From Calcarisporiella thermophila CBS 279.70 (lineage: Eukaryota; Calcarisporiellomycota): DNA of 64,000 nt. The notes beneath the pieces are model-generated. The model saw only the letters and a program-made list of their open reading frames with translations. It had not been told where the DNA came from and did no database searches. Shown piece by piece: positions 1 through 12,133 of this stretch; positions within the stretch are counted from its first letter, which is position 1; each line of letters opens with the position of its first letter. The stretch spans positions 318,714 through 382,713 of the forward strand of contig NW_027192198.1 of the NCBI RefSeq assembly GCF_041956535.1, written 5' to 3'. The translations under genes were made by a program, and so were the position numbers.

Positions 1-11
1 AGTGCAGACTT

Positions 12-83
12 GGGGCGTTGGCGCAATGGTAGCGCGTCCGCCTCCAGAGCGGAAGGTTGGGAGTTCGAGTCTCTCACGTCCCA
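12..83 (+). tRNA. tRNA-Trp (anticodon CCA), intronless
   Basis: A full cloverleaf can be folded. The acceptor stem pairs 12-18 with 76-82 and the discriminator is A83. The D stem is GCGC/GCGC at 21-24 and 32-35. The anticodon stem is 37-41 with 49-53, and the loop 42-48 carries CCA at 44-46. The T stem is 59-63 with 71-75 around a TTCGAGT loop. Internal A and B boxes are therefore intact. No intron interrupts the anticodon arm and CCA is not encoded, as expected for a nuclear gene. A T-run interrupted once (88-102) directly downstream is the likely RNA polymerase III terminator. Confidence 0.96.
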
Positions 84-488
84 ATAGTTTTTATTTTTTT
101 TTATTATCCGAACATATAATGGTACTATTGTTATCGGCAATATTGTTTATTGAATTGATACTATGTCAAGTTTAATCTAATTTTTCAAGGTTATGATAAA
201 GCAATTCAATAAAATTCGGAAAGAGCATTTCCTTTTTGTAAAATTTTCTGAAGGGCTTATTATTATATATGATCGTTCGATATACGGAAAAGAATTTGAA
301 ATATAGTGTTCTTGCAGACTGCGAAGAAACTTGGTGTACTATCATGTAATTATGGATTGCTTTCCCTTCCAAAAAAAATACTGTATAAATATTTCACTTT
401 TGTCATCTATTAGAGATTGATTTGAATCCGCAGCAAAATTTAATTAAATAGGTAAAAACTGTTAACGTTCTTGGACGCGAGAGAGGTG
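84..488. other. Gap: AT-rich upstream region of the FUSC gene
   Basis: About 400 bp of AT-rich DNA between the tRNA and the first ATG of the FUSC-like gene. Beyond the tRNA terminator I see no coding signal; it should hold the promoter and 5' UTR of the downstream gene. Confidence 0.5.
88..102 (+). terminator. Pol III terminator T-run of tRNA-Trp
   Basis: TTTTT followed after one A by nine T residues begins 5 nt after the tRNA 3' end, which matches the simple oligo-T terminators of RNA polymerase III. Confidence 0.8.
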
Positions 489-3400
489 ATGGAGAGGAAA
501 ATGGACTCCCAACCGTCGAAATCCTCAAATATTGTTGCCGATAGCCTTCTCTGCACTTCCCCGCCCACCATTAACGGAGCGGTGGCTATGAGTCGTCCAC
601 ATAGCTTCACTTCCAATTCGCAATTTCAAACCACTAATCCAAGTTCTCAGTCTGCGAGTCGGCTGCCTGTTCGCCGCATCAAAACAGCAATAAATCCGAT
701 AGCTTATTCCACAAAAAGAGTAAGCAATGTGCGCAATTTGGCCCAAAGTCTGCCAGACAATGATTACTTTGATGTGGAAGCAGACGATGAAGGAGAAAAT
801 TCGGGTAGTAGAGATTGTAATGATGTGCCATTTGACGACGAGGAAGATCTGGACTACCAAGTGATTATGGACGACGGAAGTAAAGTGAAAAGAGCCGTAT
901 CTTTGAGTAGTGTCCTCTCGCCACCTTTTATCGATGCTCTTAGACCCGCTTCTTCTCCGTCTAATACAAACGTTAGTATCGCACCTCTTCTTACGAATGA
1001 TTCCGACTCAGACAATAATGCAGACGGCATTTCTCATCCCAATATAACAAGGCGAGGAAGGTGGATATGGAACCACGTGGGAGATTGGATGACTCTGACG
1101 CCAAGAAAGAAAAACATTCTCAAGTGCGCATTAGCGTACTTTTTAGCATCCTTATTTACTTTTATTCCACAGCTTCATGCGTTGGTCGGCTTTAGCTCCC
1201 ATTTGGCGGCCAACGCGACGGTCTTTTTCAAGCCGATGAATACTATAGGTGGCATCACGGAAGCCGCTGGGATTGGTACGCTAAACATAGTTGGATATGG
1301 AGTTTCTTTCCTCTCTTCATCTTCTTTTTCTCTGCATATCAGGTTTAATATACGGCGCATGCGCAGTGTTAGTCTGTATCTTCAGCATGGTCACCGCCGT
1401 ATATTTCAATGATCACGACCAACTTCTCCTTGGCCATTTAGTTACTTTGATTTTCTGGCTAGGGGGGAGTACGTTCATTATATCCTACCTGAAAGCTCGC
1501 TTCGACCGCCCCACCGTCAACACAGCCTCGTCGCTTGCATGCATCATCCTTTTTATAGTTTTGGTCAAGGAGGGCAGCTGGACCCTGGGTCAGTTCACGT
1601 TGAAGGCCATTGTCGGAATTAGTTCTGCAGTTGGAGCAGGCGCTTTAATAAGCATTGGGGTGTGCCGAATTGTGTGGCCTGTTCATGCAACTGAAAAGCT
1701 GAAGTAAGTTCCCTCAAGGTTTGCCCGGTTTAGTTGGGCTAACGCACAGAATCGGCTCTAACTAGCGAGGTTGCCTCCAATCACTTTGCTACATAGAAAG
1801 GATATAAACACTTCGCTTAACTCTTTTCGTATCCTTCTAAAACTTCTCGTCAAAACCTTTCTTCTCGAGTTACCCTATCAGCCTCTTGATTCGAAAAATG
1901 CACTCGCTTCTGAGCTCAAAGAAAACCGTGCGACGTTCACCGCATTGAACAAGTCACTAGCAGAAGCACGACTTGAGTTCACCAATTGCGCTGAGAGGCG
2001 CAAAATGAATGATTATGCCGAGGTGGTCCGCAGCTTGCAGCAGCTTTCAAACTATATGGGAGGTCTACGGGCGAGTTGTGGATTGCAGGAGAAGATATTG
2101 AAGGGGCGGAGGCCTCGTAGGGATTCTGAGTCACCAAGCTCAAGCGAGAGTAGCTCTGAGGATGAGGAGGACGCGTCTTCCTCTGATGAGCCAGAGAGTG
2201 AAACAACTGGAGCCAGTAGTAAAAAGCCTACGGTGAATGGCGACGGTGAAGAGGCCGAAGAAGAGGTCGAGGAAGGCACACGGCTTCTTTTTGATTTTCT
2301 CAGGCATGTTGGAGGACCAATGAAGGCGCTCGCGTACACATGTAAGCGCACGATTGTTCAGCTCCAGGTGGCAATTAATACTGGGGACAAGCATCGCGGC
2401 CTTTCTTCTTTTCTGCCAAATCACCATTCATCACAGCCCGAGTTTTCTGTGGCCTCCTTCACTAAATTGAAGCAAAACCTCAAATCCGCACTATTCCTCT
2501 TCGAGCAAGAGCAAAGAAGGGAGGTGGCCAAGCTCTACAAGCGAAAATGGCGATATAATCGAAAGGCAGAAAATATTGCAAGGCCAAGTGAATATGTATT
2601 TCTAGTCTATTTTTATGTGTTTAATTTGCAAGAGTTTGCTCGCGAGCTACTCCAAATGATCACCAAAGTAAGCATGAACCCTACCCGACTTCTCTGCTAT
2701 CTCCTGTATGATCGAGAATATAATCATTTATTTCAACTTTTTTTTCTCTCAATAGGTTGAAATGCTCTTTAAAAACGATGACAGCCAAAGTACGCTATAC
2801 CTCTCCGACGAGGAAGGAGACAGCGAAACAGGGCATACTTATACGCCTGCTCCACACCCTTCCATATGGAGACGGGCAGCTGGATGCATCCTGCCTGGGT
2901 GCTGCTCACGCTCTACTCAAAATTACACCCCGTTAAGAAGGCACAATTGGTCTGACGGTATCAAGCAGCTGCGAAAACGACACGGATCCGCCCTCATACC
3001 AGCGAATGTGACAGAGCAACACTGGTTTCAGCCGATGGAAAGGGTGAGCGAACTGCTCTCATTTTGCACTTGGGGTCATTTTTATGTGTTTGCTAAAGAA
3101 TACCCGTTATTTTAGAACACAATGGATACATTACACACGCCCCTTCCCCGCACAGTCTGGCGCAGGTTCTTACTCAACATCTGGTCTTGGCTCTCCTATC
3201 TCCGTCAGTTCGAAGTCCTCTTCGCATTCAAGTGCTCCGTCACGGCCATCCTAGCGGCAGTTCCAGCCTTTTTGCATTCTACGCGCCCGATCTTTCGCGA
3301 GTATCGTGGCGAGTGGGCCATCATCACACTGATGGTGGTAATGACGCCGACAGTGGGAGGGACCAATTTAGCCGCGATGTATCGTGTGTTTGGGACCCTG

Positions 3401-4597
3401 ATTGGATGCTACTCTGCCGTGATCATCTATTCACTTTTCCCGGACAATCCGGTGGTGCTCTCGCTCTTCGGCTTTCTGTTCGCGATACCATGTTTCTACG
3501 TGAATCTGTACACTAGCCATCAGAAAATGGGACAATTCACCCTCCTTGCGTACAATCTGGTATGCCTAACCAAGTACAACAATCGTGAGGCCGAGGAGGA
3601 GGTGGAGGTAGAGCTAATTGCTTGGCGGCGCTTTGTTGCCGTCAGCCTCGGGGTTGTGTGTGGGCTCCTTGTCACGAATTATGTTTGGCCGTATGAGGCA
3701 CGGCGAGAGCTGCGAAAGGGCCTGAGTGAGTTCCTGCATCGGATCGCTTGGCTGTACTCGAAGCTCGTGTCGGTCTACTCAGCTCCCTCCGCGCCTCTGC
3801 GGAGTTTATCGGCCTTTGTTGACGCGTTGGAGGAGCACGAGGACGGTGAATCTGAGGCTCGATCGCATCATCGCCGCCGCCGCCGCCGCCGCCATCAGAT
3901 TGATCTGGAGACCGCTCGTGCCGCACTCACGCGGCCTACCATCACCGATTTCGTGGAGATGGAGCTCGCTCTTCACCGGGACCTACTGCGGCTCTTCGAT
4001 CTTCTGGCTTTGACGCCTGGGGAGCCTCGTCTAAAGGGGCCGTTTCCCGTCTCCACCTACTCCCAGATGCTCACCTCGTGCCAGAACATCCTGGACAAAT
4101 TGCTGTGCATTCGTGTGGTGGTGACGCGGGAAGAGTGGTTTTTGTCCGTACGAAGAGATTTCATAATACCTGTGAACAAAGAACGAAAAGAAATGGTAAT
4201 TCGCGCTGCTTGGCTCTTCTCCCTTCACCTTTTTCCACTTCATCCTCCGCTTCCCCTCTCTCTAACCCTTATCTCTTCTTCTCTTTCATTTCAGGTCGGC
4301 AACGTTCTCCTCTACCTCTACGTTCTGTCATCCGCGCTCCACCTCAAAACCCCCCTACCCCCCTACCTTCCCCCCGCGAGACAGTCCTGGCGCAAGTTGA
4401 TCCATCGAATCCGCTCCCTCCCCGTTGTTAAGAAGCGAGTCCTGCTCCACGACGATCAGCACTACATCTTCTACTATGCCTACGCAGTGGCCATGCGAGA
4501 CGTCATCCGGGAGCTCGATAACCTGGGCGTGAAAATGGGGGAGTTGTTTGGCGTGTCGCCGGTCAAGTTTGACGCGTATTTTGGGGGTGAAGACTAG
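489..4597 (+). CDS. FUSC/aromatic-acid-exporter-like membrane protein (Bre4-like)
   Basis: Model of about 1214 aa in seven exons: 489-1275, 1343-1703, 1797-2587, 2633-2667, 2756-3043, 3116-4195, 4295-4597. All junctions are GT-AG and keep frame; the small 2588-2632 intron is optional because it reads through in frame. The ATG at 489 is the first in frame (another lies at 501). The N-terminal third is disordered and acidic. A membrane cluster begins near residue 207 (ILKCALAYFLASLFTFIP) and a second near residue 785, the two half-repeats typical of FUSC/ArAE proteins; the linker is acidic and charged. Fungal relatives include the brefeldin A-sensitivity protein Bre4, thought to be a transporter of the secretory or plasma membrane. 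Substrate unknown. A poly-arginine run lies in the C-terminal cytosolic part (about 3870-3893). Confidence 0.8.
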
Positions 4598-5206
4598 TGG
4601 ATTCAACCACTTAGGATCAGCATTTTCTATCGTCAGCATTCTCATGATTTCCTCTGTTTAAGTGCCCCCTCCCCCCCTCCCACTTCCTCTTATTCCTCCG
4701 CTTGGGAAACCCTTCCCCCCCATCTCTGGGAGCACATACACAAACGAGTTTAACTTCATCCATATTATCAAGTTATTTCAATGTTATTTCAATGTTGTTT
4801 CACGTATTTTTTTTTTTATATTAATTTTTCAATTCACGAGGGTTACTGTATTTTGAGACTAATTTCTGATGGCTGGAGGGGAAAAAAATAGAGAACAAAG
4901 GGTTTACTTAGTTTTGATCATCTTTCACTCATGAACGGAAATATATATTTATGTATATATATGTACACAAAAAAAAAAAAAGATAGAAAACTAGGCGACA
5001 AATTGAAAGTGATAAAAAAAGGGAAACAAATACAGAGTAGAGGAAACAAAGTCAAATTCCAAGCAGAAATAGTAGGGGGAACACTAAGGCGCATTAAACC
5101 AAATACAAGCGCACTAAGTCAAAAGACCACAAAAGAAATCTACTTGTAAATTCTTGAAATAGTTGAGTTGGCAGGCGGAAGTGCATCCAATAACGTCATC
5201 CGCACT
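4598..5206. other. Gap: convergent 3' regions, AT-rich
   Basis: Holds the 3' ends of the FUSC gene (+) and the adenylate kinase gene (-). Includes a C-rich patch near 4665-4720, an A-run near 4970 and a 72-codon ORF (4931-5149) of lysine-rich composition without recognisable homology. I see no supported gene. Confidence 0.5.
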
Positions 5207-6345
5207 TCACTGAAAGAAAAGCTCTAGCAGTTCTTTCTCAATCATCGGATAGATTTCGTCGCTCGTTTCCCCAGTAAACGAGTAGAGGATGCCCTGATGG
5301 TCATAATATTCAAGCAAGGGAAGAGTCTGCTGGCGATACTGCTTCAGGCGTGTGCTAAACACTTCCACATTATCATCGGGCCGCTTCTGGAGCGGCTCCC
5401 CCGTCACATCGTCGAGACCAGGGCGCTTGGGTGGGTTATAGCTGAGGTTGTAGACTCGGCCGGAGGGAATATGCACCCAACGATCTGTCCTCGCCCCCAT
5501 AATATAGAAGGTTAAAAAATCGCAAGACATAGATGAGATAATATGTGAGATATACCAAGAATCCGCTGTAGGATCACGTCCTCAGGGACGTCCAGATTAA
5601 TGACCATATTCAATGGCTTCCCTTCCTCCGATAAAAACTCGTCGAGCATAATGGCCTGGTTCTGGTTGCGGGGAAAACCATCGAGTAGCCAGTTCTATGA
5701 AGAAAATACCGAGGGTAAATAACGAGGGTTGTGGGTGAGAGTCGGTAACGGAATCCAAAATTTTAGCGGTTAAGGAGAAAAAATAGAATAAGAAAAGAGA
5801 TGTACCTGATATTGAAGGCTGGAGATTTCCTCGCCTAAGAGTTTAACCATAATATCATCCGGAACGAGAGCTAACGCAAAAATGGAAATAGAAAAAGCGG
5901 TTGGTTAGTCATCATCGTCATGTACGATTAGGCAACGAAAGAAAGAAGGCTCACCTCCTTTTGCCATGGCTTCTGAGGCTTGCTGCCCTATCTTCGTGCC
6001 CGCCGCGATATTTCTCCTCAACAAATCTCCACTGGACACGCACTGCACATCGAATCTCTCATTGATTTTCTTGGACTGCGTGCCCTTTCCTGCGCCAGGA
6101 CTGCCGATGAGCAACATCCTGAGGGGAACATTTTGCTGGCGAAGATTCGGATGTTTTTGCTTCGGCAAAAGAGAGGGGGGAGGCGGCGGGTAAGCGTCTA
6201 CCTCGGACTTGGGCAGAGGAGCTGGCGAGACAAGGCTCGCAGACCGGTTGCGAGAGGTGTGTAGCCAATGCCTAGTTTTGTGCTTGGATTGGACGGATGT
6301 GGAATTAATATGGTTTACTGGGCGATTTAAAAAACGGATAAACAT
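5207..6345 (-). CDS. Mitochondrial-type adenylate kinase (AK3/ADK2-like)
   Basis: Four exons (6345-5955, 5870-5806, 5694-5556, 5484-5207) give 290 aa with every junction in frame. The N-terminal ~70 residues are rich in Arg, Ser and Pro and lack acidic residues at the start, which fits a mitochondrial presequence. The catalytic P-loop GSPGAGKGTQ follows, then the NMP-binding segment (SSGDLLRRNI) and the GFPRN motif. The lid begins DRWVHIPSGRVYN and ends with TGEP; the W after DR is typical of AK3/AK4 and yeast Adk2 rather than AK2. These enzymes transfer phosphate from GTP (or ATP) to AMP in the mitochondrial matrix, recycling AMP and GDP. The presequence and the GTP preference are inferences; the family assignment is firm. 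Confidence 0.92.
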
Positions 6346-6590
6346 TGAAATGCCTTCAAAAAATATTAATCAATGGCGGTCCTAATCTTTGGTGCTTCAA
6401 CAAGAGAGGAAAGATAAACATTCAACAGGGGGGATCTTATGTTTGCGCCATGTGACCTCCACCCATCTTGATGAGATCATCAATTTGAGATAAGAAACTT
6501 TAAATCCAGGTTCTCAGAGTTTCAGACGGGCCTACATGTTTCAAAGTGGATCGAAAAAAGCATTCCGCACTTCCATTCTTTTCCCACCTC

Positions 6591-8571
6591 TCAAATAAAC
6601 TTCTTCTCACTTAATTCCAATCTCCGCCGATACTGCATATAGGCAAACACAAGGCCGGCCTGCATGATGAAGAATACGAGCCCATACCCGAGCATACTCC
6701 ACGCGCCGATTCCTCTGGAGAGGTGCTGCGCTGCCTCGGCGAGCCCGCTGTGCAGGTTGCGAAGTTGAGCGTTTGCGCGATTCTATTAAACCGGAAGAAG
6801 GCACGGCGTCAGAGGTTAGTGAGAGAGAGCAATCCACACTATAGAGCGGTCAACTAACGTCAAATCCGTCCACTTTTGAGCCGATCTGCTTGACTTCCTC
6901 GCGGAGCGTCCGTAGATTGTCCAGTTTCATATTTAATTCGTGGACGGAATTCCTGCATCCAGTAAAGCAAAGGTATAGAGGCGGTTAGAAAAGCGATGGG
7001 GGACGATCCACAAACAAGTTTGTCTGAATACATTATTATGCTGAGGTCTGGCGATGATTCCCCGGACGAAGACACGCCCAGCGTGTCTAGTCGCCGATGT
7101 AACATGTTAAGGCTCTCAATGATACGCAGCTGCGACTCGAGTAGTTGATTCTAATGGGGGACAGAAAATGTGTTCGAAAGCTAAATAGGGAGTCTGATGC
7201 GCAGAATCTACTTACTAGCACTTCTCCTCCAAGTTTATTCCATTCCTCTTCATTCCGCTTCAGGCCTCGCACGTTCTCTTGCACCTTTTCAATCCTCTAC
7301 AAGAATAGTTTTGAATTGAGCAAAGAAACAAAAGAAAATGGTGGGCATCACTTCATTGTATGCAGATATTTACCTGTTTTTCCTCCATGCTAACTCCCTT
7401 GAACTCTTGCCCTTTTTGTTTTTTGACCTCCTCGAATGGTCGTGAGGGATGCTAGGAAAAGGTGAGAGCTTAGTAATTGGGGATGAAAAAATGGGTAAGG
7501 AGAAACTGGACAATACCATTGTCTTTTCGGGTGGATTAAGCTGATAGATTTCGAGAGATATCAAGTCATGATCATCTAAGCAAAGATAGCAAACTATGAA
7601 GCAATATCCAACTTGAGATGACTCTATAGGTTTTGCATACCTGCTGGTTTTCCTGCGAGAGCCTATATGTATCAGTATATCAGAGGTCACAGAAAAGCCC
7701 AGCTTTCGCGCAGAAACCATTGAAACTTACCGAGATGCCAAAGTAGTAGTCAGCAGGCAATTGTACATTTTCAGCCTCGAAGCAAGGAATATAGCTCTCT
7801 CCTTTGTTGATTAGATCGGTTGCAACCTGCAATGTTTGGTTGGCGTGGTATGTAATACGTGCATATACCACCGACTTGGGTGCGCGCAATTCGCGAAAAC
7901 ATGATGCAAGCTCACGGGCAGGAATCTCTTCACTGGAGAAAGCTTGCACCCCATTGTTCATTGCGGCACGGATAACAGGATTACGCTAAGGGGAGGAGAG
8001 ACATCAATGATGCGTTGATGAATGGACTACTTTATCAGTCAAGCACGAAAACTACTTCTTCCGCTTGGTCCTTGCTCTTGGCTCCGGAGTCGAAAAAGAT
8101 CCCCAAACCTGTCCACTTTGGCCCGCTTCCGAAAATGGGGCCCTCTTGCATCCTCTCCCGAGTATACCAGAAAGCGATTCCATCGCCCCCATTTGCGTGG
8201 CGGGGCGTGATGCGGAATGCGAATTCAGCCTCCCACTCGGGATAAGGATTTGGCAGCTGGCCCCAGAGTGCTCCTTTCAGCCCGGGTATGCTAGGGGCTA
8301 GCCGAATAAAATCTTGGCCTTTGAAGACATCTAAACCCAACAGAGGAAAAATGAGAGGAATGAAAAAAGAGGAATACCGAGGTGTTAAGTCCACAAGCAA
8401 TTAACCTCCAGAGGCGTCATAGTAAGGGATGGTGCGATTGTAATAGTAGGGGGACTTGATGGCCATTTTGTAGTCGTGCTTGCGCCGGACGCGGGTGGAT
8501 GGCGTCTGGGCGCATATTAATCCCAATAGACACAATGCTGCCCATGAGATTAGTATTAATCGCTGGATCAT
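6591..8571 (-). CDS. ERGIC-53/Emp47-like L-type lectin cargo receptor
   Basis: Ten exons: 8571-8406, 8330-8056, 7985-7731, 7662-7641, 7575-7517, 7451-7374, 7296-7216, 7150-7032, 6952-6859, 6782-6591 (446 aa). The start gives a clear signal peptide (MIQRLILISWAALCLLGLICAQ region). The L-type lectin domain follows, with GGDGIAFWYT, GIFFDS and YYFGIS...DDHDLISLEIY, the last being the diagnostic C-terminal lectin strand. A lumenal region with heptad-like Leu/Ile spacing (about 300-390) should oligomerise. One transmembrane segment (AWSMLGYGLVFFIMQAGLVF) is followed by a short basic tail ending KKFI, a C-terminal dilysine COPI retrieval signal comparable with KKFF of ERGIC-53. The protein should cycle between ER and Golgi and export high-mannose glycoproteins. 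The fourth exon is only 22 nt. Confidence 0.93.
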
Positions 8572-9402
8572 CGTGCCGGATATTCGCTCTGGGTTCGCGT
8601 CAGAGGATGGGGAAATCCGATTTGGTGCATGTCGGGATTTTCTGTGGCTTGTGCCAATTCGTGATTCATCGCGTATGAGCTGCGCGAGGACTGGGGCAGG
8701 AAGGGGGCAGATATGCGTGAGATATCAGATTTCGGCATGCAAGCGAGCAATAAAAGAAATTCGAAACTAGAATCAACAAAAAGAACACGCTCCACTGGCC
8801 GTCCAGTGCCCTCGTCCCAGCCTGTCAGTCCTAGGCCCGATGGGCTCAAGGGCGGGCAAGCATCGCGATTTTTGCAGTTTTTGCCACCGAACTGAGCCGC
8901 CAGATCATTTGACAATGGCGGGCGGCTATCCTGCACTATCCTCGCTTGCAACCTTAACTTCAAGTGACCTTAGGCCGGTCGCGTGTGGTTCATTGTTTTA
9001 TTTCTGCATGGGTGTCGGGCAGACACCCTGTGAGCGGTTTTTTTTTTCTCTGCGCTTCTGTCGGCGAGGTCGACCGGTCCTCCCTTAAACTTCTTAAAAA
9101 TATCCACTCGCCTTCCTTCTTCTTCCTCCCCAGCCACTTTTTCACTTTCATTCCTCTTCCTTATCCGCAGTGTAAGGGCTTTTCTCGTATTTTTTATACG
9201 TCTTATTTTTTTTTTTCCTGTCCCTCCCTCCCACCCCTCCCCTAGCCTTCTTTTTTTTTTTCTCCTTCCTCCTCTATTTTGAATTCATATTCCAACCCTT
9301 GTCTTACATTGGTGTCTTCTCATTTCCGTTCCAGCATTGTTAATGATAAGCATTCGCACTTAGTGCTTGCGGCGTTATCTGTGTTGTATCACCTCTCGCT
9401 CA
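8572..9402. promoter_or_regulatory. Divergent promoter region, ERGIC-53-like / YTH genes
   Basis: An 831-bp gap between two outward-facing starts. The half next to the YTH gene is strongly pyrimidine-rich on the + strand (about 9100-9270, long T and CT runs), as often seen upstream of fungal start codons. A 5' UTR intron is possible there but I could not place it. Confidence 0.5.
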
Positions 9403-12133
9403 ATGACAACCCACGTGGAACATGTCGATCGCATGGAACACCCCACCGACACCAAATCCTTCGCCAACGGAGAAATGAATGCCGAGCCCCACGCCACACA
9501 GCCCTACCCACCTCCACAAGCTTCGTCCGAAGCGGGAGACAATGAATTCGCCCCCCCCGGACCGCAGCCGACGACCAGACACGATGAACACGTCGCTGCT
9601 CCGCAATTTCTGCCATTTGTTGGCTACATAGAACCACCCGTCGGCACCTATCCCTCGACCGCCTACATGGTCATGCCGTACGGAGGCTATTACACAGCGG
9701 GCTATTATTACGATCCCTCCAGTCTCACAAGCACCTCCACTCACCCTTCCCCAATGTATGCTGGGTATCCTGTAGCCATGGATGCCTCCATGACTGCAGC
9801 AGCATACCCGTACGGATTTATGCCCGTGCAACCTCCCCCACAGCATCCCTCCCACCAGCACCGCCCCGCTCATATGCATACTTCTCCTCCCGCCGGCACC
9901 CCTGTGCATTCTGGTTACGGTACGCCCGTTATGCGGCCCCATGCCCCGGGGCCTGGTGGGGGAATGCGTGGGCGTCGCCATTCGTCTATGACCGCGCCAC
10001 CCTCGCTCTCGCATTTCCCGGTGCGATCCTCCTCGGGATCCGCCATTAACCACTTTCCGCGAGGAGAAAGCAATGGGCACTCTGGCCCCGTAATGTCGAG
10101 GACCCCCTCCGCCGCATATGCCCCAGCATATAAACACCCGAAAGATTTGGCGATGTGGGTGGGGAATTTGCCCGATGATACGGTCACGGAGGAGTTGTAT
10201 GCTTTCTTCTCGGACCCGCAGGTCGAGGTATACCCCCTCCCGATCCTTGTACACAACTCTTCTGCGTTACTAACCCCATTTTCTCTCGCCATCCCAGAGT
10301 ATCCATCACCTACCAAAGTCCAACTGCGCGTTTGTGAACTTCAAGAGTCGAGACGCACTTTTGGCGGGGCTCGAAAAATATCATAACAAAGGTATGTCTA
10401 TCCCGAAGCAAGCCCCCCCACCTCCCCTACTCATCCCTGTCCACTTTCTTTTGCATGCTGGGTAGAGTTCCATGGTGCGCGTTTAGTCTGCCGGCCCCAG
10501 AGGGTAATCAATTCGTCACGCACTGCTCCGGCCGTGTACAATCTGCATACTAAATGCATTTCTTTTTATTCTTTCATCTTAGCCACTCTCACAGGAGAGC
10601 CTACAACCGGTTGCCTGGCCAAATTTCCCCAATACTTTCAATGTCCCGCCCCGCTATCAAAACCATACCTCAGCCAATAGTTCTCCCTCACGCAAATGTA
10701 AGGAACGCTTTTTCATATTAAAGAGCCTAACGCAGGATGATTTGGACATCTCCGTTGGGACCGGGCTATGGGCAACCCAGCCGCGCAACGAAGCGATGCT
10801 AAACAATGCATACAAGGTACCGGCTCGCCCTTCTGGTGACGAGATTTTGTCAAAGCTTCTCACAATAATCCTCTTTGGTGACCTTCTTTTTCGCCTCTTT
10901 TGTGGTCTAGGATGCGGACACGGTGTATCTCATTTACAGCGCAAACAAGAGTGGAGAATTTTACGGCTTTGCTCGGATGGCAGGCCAAATAAGCACGCCA
11001 TCTCGCAAGGTGCACTGGGCACCTGTGCACAAGGATGAGCAAGCAGGTTCGAGCGATGAAAAGGAGGACGAAAACAATAGAGGGGAGGCCCAAGGCCCTC
11101 ATAATGGTTTAGGTGAACAACAGGGGGAGGGCGAGGAAGGCGAGACGGATGAGGAGAAGACGGACTATGGCGAAGAGGGGGGGAAGGATAAGCGATGGGG
11201 GAGCGAATTTAAGGTCCAATGGATGATGCTGTAAGTCTTTCTTCGTTTCAGCAGTTCTTCCGAGCTGTGTTGCTCAAATGCCTCCTGCTCTTCATACCCG
11301 CTAGGCAAAAGCTCCCTTTTACCCAGACCAGACATCTCCGTAACCCCTGGAACGCCAACCGCGAAGTCAAAGTGTCTCGTGATGGCACGGAGCTTGAGAC
11401 TTCGGTCGGGGAGGCTCTCATCCGGGAATTCTACCGCTACGAGCAAATGCAGCGGGAATTGGCTGCGATTCCCGCCTTGCAAAAGTCTCCCCCACCCATG
11501 GCATCGGGAGCCGGCCTTGGAAATGCAGCGGTGCGTCCCGCACGCCCTCCTCCTCAATTTGGAGTGCATCCCCCCACACATCCAGGTGCTGTATACCACC
11601 AAGGCCTACCGATGGCTCCGTCTCAAACTACGCCCCACCCCCAGGGCGGCGTGATGTGGCACAAACAGGCTGCGGGAGCTTACGCTGCCTCTTATCGCCC
11701 ACCTGTCTACCCTGGATCAGGCGGCCCACATCCGCACCCGACTCACGTGCCGGTGCCGCATCCACCCCCTACACAGCAAGAGCACCCAACCAACCAACAA
11801 CCCCCGCAACAGCCTCAGCCCTTCAGACAAGAAGCATGGGAGCAGCCCCAGCCCCAACCTCAACCCCCTCAGCAAGCACAACCATGGTATGCGGGCCCTG
11901 TGCCTCCCTACTATGCCTATCCAATGGGCAACCACCCTCCGCAACCTCACCAGCCATCTCCGCTGATTCCAATGTTACCCCCTCCTGTCTCCGACACGGT
12001 CACCAGTCCCACGAGCGAAGATTCAAAAGCAGAGCAAGCGGCTGGAACTAAGAACTCCGCAGCGGATGAGGTCCTGGACAAAGAGGTGGAGAAAGGCATG
12101 AAGAATCTAGCCATCACAGAGAAGGGTGCATAG
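9403..12133 (+). CDS. RRM + YTH domain protein, putative m6A reader
   Basis: Five exons (9403-10227, 10298-10391, 10674-10816, 10911-11230, 11305-12133) give 736 aa. The 282-nt intron before 10674 is the least certain: an earlier acceptor at 10582 would bring in a stop. The N-terminal 245 residues are Pro/Tyr/His-rich and disordered. An RRM follows (AMWVGNLPDDT as RNP2, CAFVNF as RNP1). The YTH domain starts near residue 315 with RFFILKSLTQDDLD, then GLWATQ and SGEFYGFARM, and ends HLRNPWNANREVKV. The two cage tryptophans (GLW and FKVQW) are present, so m6A recognition is expected. GEFYGFARM is closer to YTHDC1 than to YTHDF. An acidic stretch of about 50 residues interrupts the domain. The C-terminal 230 residues are Pro/Gln-rich. 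RNA targets unknown. Confidence 0.92.

Noticed and set aside
9400-10254. A 284-codon - strand frame opposite the first YTH exon.
   Set aside because: It is a mirror of the Pro/His/Tyr-rich coding strand, and the + strand continues into clear RRM and YTH domains.
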